Positions 40,201-52,200 of a stretch of DNA of 64,000 nt are shown here, piece after piece. A program made the position numbers and the translations under genes. The notes beneath the pieces were generated by a model. It made no database searches, had not been told where the DNA came from, and saw only the letters and a list, made by a program, of their open reading frames with translations. The stretch is from assembly GCA_013397935.1 (NCBI GenBank), contig VZRN01004506.1:101317-165316 (forward strand), given 5' to 3'. Within the stretch, counting starts at the first letter, position 1. Each line of letters starts with the position of its first letter. Origin of the DNA: Dasyornis broadbenti (taxonomy: Eukaryota; Chordata; Aves; Passeriformes; Dasyornithidae).

Positions 40201-43200
40201 GAAAAAGGAAAAGAAATTGCTGCTAAATTGAACATCCATCGTGTTCATGGGCAGCTTAGAGGCCTTGATACAACAGGTATTAAATAGTATTAAATCGTGG
40301 GAATACCAGTTTTAATAGAAGCAAGTGGTTATAGCTGGTCTTCATCTTGTAATTTGGTTGTGGGTTTTTTATCAACACAGATAAAAAGCCACTTGCACTT
40401 GGAGGTTTTGCAGATACTTGAAAAAGAAGTTTAGGAGGAATTATTTTCTGTTATTCCACTAAGTGGTAGATTTAAACTTAGGCAAACTAAAAGCTGTCAA
40501 GACAAAGTTTTAAGCAGTTCTTGTGGCAGATGCATTGCACTGTAAACATGGACCTGCACTGCTGGAATTTGAGGCCTGAGCTCTCTTCCTCCCAGCTGAT
40601 CTCCTTTCAGCTACCATTTTTTTATCACCTTATGCAGGGAATGAATTACACTTATTTGCTTTCTTACTGCTTTCTAACACTTTCAATTAATGTGCCTGGT
40701 GTATCAGCAATTTCAGCGTGACAAGCTGTAGATTTTTAACTCTAGTGACTGTAACACTGAAAATGAGATTTACTCAATTGACTTGCTTCTTGTTAGTGTT
40801 AAGGAAATGCCTTCAAGCCGCTATTAATTAAATTGTGGTATTACTCCTGATCCTGGAAAAACTAACCAGGAAAAGATGACCAAAAGTAGAGGCAGTTTTT
40901 GTTAAACTGATTTGATTTTGATGGAATCTATACCAGTTTTTACTGTGTCCCATAAGGAGCAGGAGTCTTTAGACATGAGGAAGTACTTTGTACAACTAGT
41001 ATGATTTTAAAAATACACAGTAAATAAATAAACAACAAGAAAAAAAATGCTGTGCAAAGATGAGTGAGCAAATGGAATTGGAGGAAAATAAAAGCATTAA
41101 GAGAACATTGAAAATGGTTACCTCCATTTTTACTTAGTTATGGGTAGAATCTTAGCAGTAGTGCCCTGTGTCAGGTATGCTGCAGACATTCAAGAAGTTT
41201 TGAAATTCTAACCAAGTAAACTGCTCTTATATTTAAAAGGTTTGAGAAGAACCCGTCTAAGGATCTTAGCATTTCATGTGTACTTCAAAAGCAGATGCAA
41301 TTATAAATTGGAGGTGGAGAGTAAGGATTGGAAGGGATATAAAGTGACTCACTGTAGTTCTGTTCCTCAAATATTTGACATTTAGGTATAAAATTATTTA
41401 TAACGTTTCTTCAGAAATGTCACTAGAAGAAAAGATTTATAATTAAGCTACATTCTAACATCAAAGAAGTGGAGATGGCATAGTACCCTCCTGGGTCTTA
41501 GACAGCCAAGGTCATAATAAATTAAGAACTGCGTGAGTGTGGATTTTCTTGGGAATCAGTGAGTCTTAGTGCTTTACATCTTCCCAATACAGACAGAGAT
41601 ATGCTTCCAATCAAGAATTAAATTGAAACCGTGACTCTACAGAAAGATGAATAAGGCAGCTGTTTTAGGATGGAGAATATTTTGAAGCTTTGTGTTGCTC
41701 AGTCCTTGTTTTTTTTCCCGAATTTAAAAATTATCCTGCCCATATTAACATACCAGAAGCCAGGCTTTTTCCACTATTTCTATGCTGACTTTTTCTTGCT
41801 TATGCTTCAACTTTAAACTTTTTCTTTCTTTTTCCCCCCAGCTCGTGTTTGAGGAATACTAAAGGGATAACTCCCCCAAAGCCCTCTATACTTCAGAGAG
41901 CTGATTGAAGATGTAAAGTTTTTTTCAATTTTGTAACAAAGTAGTAAATATGTTTATTTTCACAGATATTGGAACTTGTGCAATAACAGCCATTCCTTTT
42001 GGGAAATCAAAAGTTCTTTTTACTTTGGAAGAGTTGGATGAGTTTGCTTTTGTGGATGAAACAGATCAACAAGCTGTTCCAGATGTAGCTCGGATTGGTC
42101 CTAGTCAAGAGAAGTGGGGTTGGATAATGTTTGAGTGTGGAATTGAAAATTTAACTATAAAAGGTAAAGCTTTTAAGGGCTTTGTGTTACTTTGAGATTA
42201 CTGACAATTCTGTTGTTAGGCCTTCTAGTTGAGCAATTATTTGATTAGAAATGGTTGAATCTAGGCGATACCAAATAGTACATGTCTGTGGTAAGTAAAT
42301 TACATTACATGGGTTATATGATAGACACTTCTAATTGTAAATACCACTTGCAATGGTGTTTGAAATAATTTCATAATAACTGGTTTCATCAGTTCCTGAA
42401 ATTAAGGTTGAGATTGATGCTTTCACTGATCACTCAAATCCTCACCTTAACCACATTAAGTGCATTATAGAGCCAGAGTTCTGCTCTGCGAGGGGAAAGC
42501 TAGCTTCAAAAAGCAAAACCCTGCACAGTATGTATCTATTTTCTATCATCCAAATTATTTTTTCGGGGAATAGTGAGCTCAAAATTGTAGTATAAATAAT
42601 TGTATAAATAAATTGTTGTATAAAATGTTAATGCATCTTGTTTGACCAAAACCATGTGTATTTCTCTGCTTAAGTGCAGATCTGTTCTATGGGACATAAC
42701 TTAGAGCTATTTATGTGCTGCAAGCCTTTATAGTCTGGGTACTTTTACAGGGGGAAGACAGTCTGGGGCAGTGTTGTATAACACATTTGGAGTCATGGGT
42801 AAATCAAGAGACACAGAGAGAGGAGGATTGCTTGCATCAAACAACTCTTCAGATTCCCCAACTGGTAGTGGCTACAACACTGATGTGTCTGAAGATAACC
42901 TGCCTTGTGACAGAATAAGTCCCTCTTCAGATATTAATGGAAATTCAGTTTCAGATGAGCAGGTATGTTCATTCTGGGTAGAAATGACTGGTCATGTCTG
43001 CTTAGACACTAAGCTTCCAGCTTTTTGCAGAATCGCTTGGGAGAGTTAGTGGACTGCATTAGTTGACTTTTCTTTCTTTAAATGCCTATGAAACAATTTT
43101 TTATGAGTATAGTCTGATATGTTAGTGCTTTTCAGTGTAATAATTTTGGGAAACAATTTACCTTCTTACTCAATGATTCCTTTTTTTTTTTTCTGGTAAG

Positions 43201-46200
43201 GATGAAGGTGTTGAATCTGATGATCTGAAAAAAGATATTCCCTTGATGCCTCCTCCCCCTGATTCCTGCAGCATGAAGTTGACAATCAAAGAAATTTGGT
43301 TTAGTTTTGCAGCCCCTACCAATGTGCGATCTCCAGCCCATATATATTCAAGGTACACTTTTCCCTGATTTGAAAGTGAGAAAATGGCAGTTCTGCTTTG
43401 TTACATTGCATTTGTATTTGGTAGATTCTGAATGGAATTTCAATAATTTTTGATGCTTCTCTGGCAATGAAAATTTTGGAGTTTGTATGTATCACACTAA
43501 CTCTTGCTTCAGTTTTTTGTTGTTGTAATTTATATGGAAGTGCTGCTTGAAAATTTTTAGCTAGACATGATTAAAAGAAGAAAAGGAAGATTAAAAGAAA
43601 CAAACAAAAAGCCCTCACAACTTCTGATGAGATGGAAATGTTTGGGGCAGGACGGCAGGGAAGGGTATTTTTCTTATGTATGTGACATGCTACTGAAGAG
43701 AACAGCCCAATGCTTTTGGTATTCAACCTGATACCATCCATGTTCTTACTGCCACTGTTCTCTGAAGTTCAAGATGTGTCCTTCTAAGATGAAAAACTGT
43801 CTTATACATGTAGAATAAGCCAAACATTTCGGTCTGTCAGTATAAAGCCATAAATTAGAAAATACTCGGCTAATACTTGCCTCAGCCCTTTGGCCAAAGT
43901 CCTTCATGACATGTAGCAGTTCATTGTGGGGTTCAGTCAGTGATGAGAATTTCAAACTGTATGATTTCAGTAGGGAATCAAATGGAAAAAGAAAGGAATA
44001 GCAGTAGCAAAAGTGAGAAGAATGATGAGTGTGTAAGTGAGTAAAACAAGAATTGCCTTGGGTACTTCTTGCCAGTTTTTGTTTTCTGGGCAGTAAGTCT
44101 GTGTTTATTACTTTGCATCAGTGTCCCACTTCATTTGACCGTTGTTCATAACAGCGTCAGAAAATCCTGCTGATTGCTGCTGCTGACTGTGAACACTCCT
44201 TTCTCTTTATTTTTCTCCACAGGCAGCTGAACCTCCTGAGCACTGCAACACCTGCGGTTGGTGCTTGGCTTGTTCCCATTGATCAAGTGAAATCATCATT
44301 AAATAAACTAGAAACTGAAGGAACCCTGAGAATCTGTGCTGTTATGGGGTGCATTATGACAGAAGCTCTAGAGGTAAATGACCTTTATAAAATCAATGAA
44401 CATAGCGGAAAGAACAGTGTGATAGGTAATCCATATTTTTTTGGTGTTCTGGATATTTTCACTGACAAACTTAGAGCATCTCTTGTGAGCCTTTAGGATT
44501 GATCACAAGAATTCAGTAGCTGTGCTTTTTGTACACAGTCTAAATTTCAGAGCTGTTACTGGCAACGAAGTTTCATGCTTCTTACAGGAGTGCATCTCTA
44601 GGTAAAATAAGAGGAAGAAATATGGCTGTAGCGCCTGGCATATTTTATGAAATATTTTTGTTTGCTTATGATTTGACTGGCACCATGTAGTGGGAAGATT
44701 TTGAGGTGATACCCACGTTGAGATACTGTCTTGCATTGTGAGATGGATGGTCTTCTGCTCTATTCAAAAATTACCCTTTGCAGCAGTCTCTTATTCCTAC
44801 TTCCCTTCTTATTGCTTTTTCCTACCCTTTCTAGACTAAACCAAATTAGAAACAGTGCCTGTTTTGTCTATAACTAGGAATAGACAGTTTCTTTGGAAAT
44901 TGCAGCTGGCTTTGAGTATATGTCTGTTAGTCCAGAAGTAATTTTATAAGGTCTGCAATTTGAATCCAGACTGTTGTTTTATTGCTTCATATAAATAAAT
45001 GTGCATCAAGAATGATTTTTCCACGTGCAGTATTTAAAATAAGGTGGGTACCCATGACGCAAATCTTTGTTGCAGAAGTTCAAAATGGGGTTAGAAGTTT
45101 ATTGTATCATAGATGAAATCTTGTCATTTGTGCTCATGCTCTGTTTGCAAGTATGTTCATATGTTGAAAACTGTTTTATTTTAATCTAGAATAAAAGTGT
45201 GCACTTTCCTCTGAGAAGCAAGTACAACAGGCTTACCAAAGTGGCTCGTTTCTTGCAAGAAAATCCTTCTTGTTTACTGTGTAATATATTGCATCACTAC
45301 CTTCATCAAGCAAATTACTCCGTTATTGAGGATGCCACTATGGTGAGTTGCCCAGGAAAACTGGACATATTTCAGTCTTTTAGTTTTAAATGTACCAGTT
45401 CTAATGTCTTAAATCTGGCAACAGTTTGAGGAAGGTTATCAAACAAGAACATACAACCCGAACTCATGTGTATCTTTAAATTGATAAGTAGATATGGTTT
45501 CTTTAATTTCATTTGCTTTCACATCTGCCATTTTTATGGCCTGTATATACGCATAATGTTTATCAAACTCTTTTATTAGTAAATACATGAGAAATCATTA
45601 GAAAAAAGAGTATGCCTTTAGAACTGTTTATGGCTTTTTGAAGTCAGATTTTTTTTCCTCTTTATCATATTTCAATGGCCTTTTTACGAGATTTCATTTT
45701 TCATGGTTTTAAAATTGAATAAATCTCAGTTATTGAGTCGAGTGGAAGAAGTGGTTAGTTTATTCCAAATTCTCTCCTTGGAAGGAGTTTTCATGTCTTG
45801 TAGAAATACAAGGATAATGCAGATAGTTTGAGGAAGAACCTAGTATTGTACAAACTTTAGGGCTTAAGAATCAAATCTTTTTCTTGATGGCTTTAGCATG
45901 TAAATGTCTAGATTGTAGTGGGAAGTAGTTATTTCAACAAACATTAGGCGTAAGGAGGAGTGTTTATTCCTGATTTTGTGTCATTTTCATAATCCAATTC
46001 CACAGCTGTCAGATTTAAACACTTTGCTTTTCAGCATATTCAGCTGAGAGTCAGTGATCAGGAATAGCACAGTTTGTGGCACAAATAACACAGTTTGATT
46101 TATGGTCAAAATAACAAGCTTTTTTTTTCTTTAGGACAATTCAGTGATGTAATCAAAACAATCCCTTTATTTGGCCTCAAATTTATGTTCTTAAAATAAC

Positions 46201-49200
46201 TGCTTATGAACAATGGAAGAAGGTTAATCTTTTTAATTTGAGTTCTGTTTGTATAGTCAGTGTTGCTCTCAACTTTAGCTCACAGTTCAGAGCCTTATAA
46301 TTACTTAAGTACTTTTAGCTTCATATTTAATAAATCTGCTTCCTGTTGTTTTATTTTTGGCCCCTTGAGCAAGATCCTCAGGTCATGTAGATAAATGCAT
46401 TTACTATGTTCAATGAAGCTGTAATTTTTATCTCTCAGTTTTTTGGCTTCTTACTTGATGTGTTGTGGTACCAGCATGTTTGTCATAAGCCTCTTAAGCA
46501 CAGAGATTTAAGAGAGCTTTGACTTTTTCTCCCCTCCAGTTTACTTCAAAATGCTGTGATATGAATTTTTAATTTTTTTTTTTTTTTTAATTTAAAGAGT
46601 GATGGCCTTCCTGCCTTAGTGACCTTAAAGAAAGGTCTGGTTGCCTTAGCAAGGCAGTGGATGAAGTTCATTGTGGTAACCCCAGCCTTTAAAGGCGTCA
46701 GCTTGCACAGACCAACCCAGCCAATGAAACTGCAGCCAAATGCCTGCCATGAGCACGAGGATGGACTTGGACTGGACAATGGAGGGGGTCTTCAGAGTGA
46801 CACCAGTGCTGATGGAGCAGAGTTTGAATTTGATGCAGGTATTTTTGTGCTATTCTGTCTCCTTAAAAACTCGTAGGGACAAGTAGCTCCTCTGAGATCA
46901 TCTTCTTCAATTTTAATGCTTGAATACATTATAGTCTCCTTTTTTAGAATAATCAAGCTTCCCTTGTTATATCACTTTCCTTCTGAAGCTGCTGCTAACA
47001 ATGATAATTATAGTATTACAATAATTAGTGCTTGTTCAGGGAAAAACAAAGCAGGAGACCTCTCTTTCTTAACATCTTTTTTCTTGTTCTTTCCTGCACA
47101 AAATGGATCAATTATTTGCTACCTTTCAGCTGAAAGCCAGGCACTGGTTATCAGCTTTAAAAGAGCAAATCCAAAGATGTGTGAAACTTGTATGTAATCT
47201 TAGAGTATAATGGAAATTTTTGCCCCCTTCTCTAAAATATCTGTTGTGATTGAGCAGAAGCACTTGGATTATTAAACAAAACCCAGCAGAGCCATGTCTG
47301 AGGTGTTCTCATTTGCCTGTAAATTTGACAGCACTGTGTAGGTGTATGTCAGCATTTGGAAGTTCATGAGTGCTTGTAGATAAATATACCCAATAATAGA
47401 TAATCTTGGTTCTCCAAATATATATAAAAGCTGAAAACTGCTTGCTTGGTTGCAGCTACTGTGAGTGAGCACACAATGCTCCTGGAAGGAACAGCCAATC
47501 GCCCTCCCCCTGCCAGTGCCTCCTCTGGGCCTGTCACTGGTGCTGAGATCATGAGGAAGTTGTCCAAGACTCACACTCACAGTGATTCTGTGCTGAAAAT
47601 AAAGGTAAGTGTTCAGAGCCCTTCACTAGGGGGAAGGGCTTTGTAGCTGGCCTGGTCAGAAGCAGTTGTGTAGCTGCAGATGAATAAATATGTGAAAATG
47701 AAATGAAACATGTAAGAATGAATAAATACGCAAAAACTAACTATAACACATGGAAGGTCTGTTCCTGACCTTATAAAAGGAGTGCTCCAGCAGTTGGCCT
47801 GTATTCTGCTTCTGTTCTCTATTGTTTTTCTTCCCAATTAACTTCATGTGCATCATTTAAGGATATGCCTTAACCTTTATAGGCTTTCATCTGTTACTTA
47901 TGTCAGCAGAAGTGAGGATTTAACTATTTTAAATCTAACACTGGCAAAGCTCTCTTTGTGTTTTGGAATACAAAATTATTGTATTCCAGCCTCATATTCA
48001 GACCAAATGTTGCTTCCTTCTTGCAGTTTCCACAGTACCTTCATTCACTTCTTTATTTTCTGCACCAAGGGCATCCATCCGTATCATTCCTTGAGTTACA
48101 CCAGTGGAGATACAGCTACAGATTCACCAGTGCATGTTGGCCGCTCTGGAATGGGAGTCAGAGAAAGTCCAAGGAAAGAAAGTCTGCTCAGCTATCTCAC
48201 TGGGAGTTTTCCTAGCCTGCACAATCTTCTGGAAGGGACTCCTCAAAGAAGTACAGCTGCAGTTAAAAGTAGCTCTTTAACACGAACAGGTATGATGTAG
48301 CGTAAGTAAGCTAAAGGGAGAAGTGCAAGTACATCAGGTTGGGAAGAGAAATTGCAGCTAACAGAATAAATAAAATATTTTCCCTTCACTTAGTCTTCAT
48401 TTTACTCAGCTGTAATTTTTGAGTCTTTTTGAATGAATAAGGAAAATAATCATTCTGTATTTGTCATTTTTTCTTGACCTTGTAAGTACCTCAAAAAGAA
48501 GACTTAAACTAATGTTTTATTAACTTAGTTTGTATATGATAATTTGCAGATTTTTAGTAATGGGCTTTTCAATGCATATTTTAGAAACTTGAAACATTGA
48601 AATGTTTATGCTCTGTATTGTTGTTCAGAGTGTATTGTTATCTGGTTTTCTTTATATGTAAATCACAAGTTTGATTCTGTATTTTCTCTAAAACCTCTCT
48701 CCTTTGCTGTCAGGGACTGAAATATTGTTCAGAAAAAAAGGTATTTTGGTTTCTGAATGCCTCGTTTTCTCTAATTAACAGTAGAGATATGCAAATACAA
48801 AGCCATGTGTAGTGCAATATCCATTAGTGCCATGTATAACTTCTGTGGTAGCACCTGTAGTGCTGTTTGACACCTAATTTAGTGGAATAAACCTGGAGAA
48901 TTAGGCTTGTTTTAATAGTAAATGGATGTTGTCAGTGAAATCGTGCCATGTTCCTTGTTTTTTCTGACTTTGATGCAACAAATGCTGAAGTTTGTGATCT
49001 GTCTGCACAGGCAATACTGTGGCCACAGACATGTTGTCTGAACACCCTCTGCTGTCTGAGCCCTCCTCTGTGAGTTTCTATAACTGGATGTCCAATGCTG
49101 TGGGCAACAGGGGAAGTGTTGTACAGGAAAGTCCGGCCACCAAGTCTGGACACAATAGCCTTCCAACAGGTATTGCTAATTTGCAGCTGAGCTGGAGAGG

Positions 49201-52200
49201 GTTCTGGGTTGGCTGTGCCTGTGTTTGCCACATTCTGTCTCAAAGTGATTGAGAGAGTGACTTATGTTCAACAGAACATAATAGTTCAACATACTGTTTG
49301 TGGGACCTCTCATCAAAATACATCATTCAAATGGAACAATATCATTTAAGCAAAACTGTTGTTTTCTTTTCTCTCACCTTACCTCTTTAGCTTTTTCTTA
49401 CGTTTGGAACTGTCAGTGTAGCTGCCAAAAGTTAAGCGATACAATCGTCTTCTGTTGCAGAGTTCCTCGGATTTTGTTGGTTATTTTTTATGTAATTTGC
49501 ATACGCTTATTTTGTAATGTGCTCATTGGAATTCTTGCTCTTTAAGTTCAATTTTGAGATTAAACATAAACATCTATTTTGAGAGTAACTTAGGAATGGG
49601 ACATGATTAACTGGTGTACGAGAATGGAGAAAAAAATATCTATTTCTGAAAGTTGTAGGTGTAATAAAGAAACAGACCTGTAACAACTTATTGCAACTTA
49701 TTTATTGTTCTTGTAAGCCTGTCACCGTTCAGACTTTTCAAATATGTGTGTCCTAATTTCCTTTTTCACTAACACTATATTTGAATCTTTTTCTGTTAAC
49801 ACTCCTTCAACTGCTCTTAGGCAATAAGTTGTTTCAGTTTGTTTTTAATATTGAACAAATAGTCTGATCCTACAAACATCATCGTGCTGTACATATTGCT
49901 GAACTGGTGTGGCTCCTTTGTAAACTGGAATGTGTTTCTCTGCAGAAAGATTCTTTCCAAATCTGAGTTGCACAATCTGTACCTGTTCCAGCAATACCAG
50001 ACTGTTTCTTTATTCTGAATGCCACTTTTGTGAGGTTACAGACACCACTGTGGCATTAATCTTGTTAAGTTAATAGAGTTGGTGGTGATAAGATTTGCTG
50101 TGGTGTTAGTGTTCCATGGGTATTTATTTTTCAGGTGTGGCACCCAATCTTCCTACTATCCCCTCTGCTTCAGACTTCAACACAGTTCTGTCCAGTGACC
50201 AGAACACTCTGGATGGCACCCACTCGCAGCACAGCACCAGCCAGGATGACATTGCAGGCGTAGAGGAGGGCAACCAGGGCTTTCCTGCAGTCCAGCTGGC
50301 AGATGCACAGGTAACTGGGGTTGCACATCACCAAGTGATGAACAAAAATGTGGAAATAATCAAGGCCTTCATAATTGAATTGGTGGGTTTTGTTTTGTAG
50401 GTTGTGTTCAAACCTCTGCTGAGTTACACAGGAATTCAGTCCCAGGATGCGATGCCCCTGTGCTACAGGATGTACTTTGGAGAGTACCTCTCTTTCTCAG
50501 GAACTCTGGACTGCCTCAGAGCAGATATTGTTGATTCAGACACAGCAAAGGAAAGGAAAAGCAAGCGAGCCCGAAGGTATGTCCTGTACGATTTAAAAAT
50601 ATGTGTATTGGTTCAAGAAGGAAAAGAGTAAAGAAATTAGGCTTTTCGTGTGGTGACAGATTTCCAAAGCACTTTCATAGGATAAAGAGCAGCCCTTTAT
50701 TCTTCTCATCTTACATTTTGTCTTCCTGTTAGAATATTTTTTTTCTTTAATCTTCCTATGGAATGGTTTGGGAATTGTAACTATTTGAATCTTTGCTTTT
50801 GAAAGCTGGAGACTGGGGAAGGGGGAAAGCTGGTGGGAATAGTAGTAGGGGGGGATTCGAGTGGCTCTGAAATGATGTTTAATAATTAATCCTATAAATA
50901 ATGATGTGACTTTCTGTGAAAATGCTGAATCTTCCCCCAGATCAACTTTGGGCAAAGCTCCAGGATATAAAGGAATGATTGCATGCCAAACTAGAACTGG
51001 ATGATTGCTGTGTTAGTAGCACACAGTATGAAATTGTAGAAGTTCATTTATTGTATTTAGAACTGTGGTAAAAAGGTGATATCCTAAGGGAAATAAAAGG
51101 CTGAATTCAGTAAATTAGATGTAAGCTGTGCAGGAAATATATTCGACTCTCACTCATAAAAAGAAACAAAGTAGTAACTTGTACCTTTTCTTTCCTTAGG
51201 CAAGGAGCTGTCAATCTTCCTCCGCTGGAATTCAAACCAGCTTTGATGTTAGAGACTTTCAGTATTAGTGCTGTGGTGATGGAGAAATCCATGTGCACCC
51301 CTCACAACTCCACCAACGCCCTTTCCTTCCATGACTTGAACAAGCGCTATTACAACACCTTTCACTGCAATTTTACCATTTCCTGCCAATCCATCAGCCA
51401 GCACGTGGACATGGCCCTGGTGAGGCTCATCCATCAGTTCAGCACCATGATTGATGATATCAAGGCCACTCAGACAGACATCAAACTGAGCAGGTACACG
51501 GCTGGCTCAGCCTCCCCGACGCCCACCTTCAAAACCCGCAAGCACAGAGACTTCCGCTCCTCAGATTTCAGCCGCAGCTCCCGAGGGAGCCTCAACGGAG
51601 GCACCAGGGTGAACAACACCAAGAGCAAGCGAACAAACAATGAGAACAACAAGAAGGAGTCTCGGAACAAGAATTCCCTGGGGAGGTCAGAGCGAAGGAC
51701 TTCCAAAGTGTCCAGGAAAGGCTCCAAAGATGTGGTTGACCATGTGACGATCCATATGGATGACTCTGATTCTATTACCGTGTCAGAACAGAGTGAACCC
51801 TCTGCTGAGTGCTGGCAAAATATGTATAAACTACTGAACTTCTATTCACTCATTTCTGATCCAACCGGCATCTTAGAAAAGTCTTCTGAAACTTTTGGGC
51901 CAACAGGTAAAGTGGTTCATGAATCCAAATAATTTGAGTGTGTGCACTTTGACTCAAATGTGACATTTCTAATGCTTGGCCATGAGATGGCTTTTGTGAG
52001 TTGCCCACCCCATCTAACTTGGAGCAGAGGGGCAAGTGGTGAGGTCGGAGGTGAACTTTAGATTAGTTCACCAAGATCATGTTCTAAGGAAAAGCTTAAC
52101 TTTTCCCATGAACTGCGTAGTGTGAATTGAGTTTGCTCCTCCTGAGGTGTGCTGTTTTGTGCTCAAGGGGCTACTGGAAATGCTTGTTTATATCATTATC

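Noticed and set aside
41280..41345. Short gattggaagggat motif resembling CR1
   Set aside because: Only about 20 bases match; the rest of the CR1 order is missing.
49946..50034. Exon-like segment in intron 42 with good acceptor and a 29-codon open frame
   Set aside because: Length 89 nt cannot rejoin exon 43 in frame and the donor (gttaca) is poor.
50941..51015. Acceptor-like cttcccccag in intron 44 followed by an open frame
   Set aside because: No GT donor before the in-frame stop.
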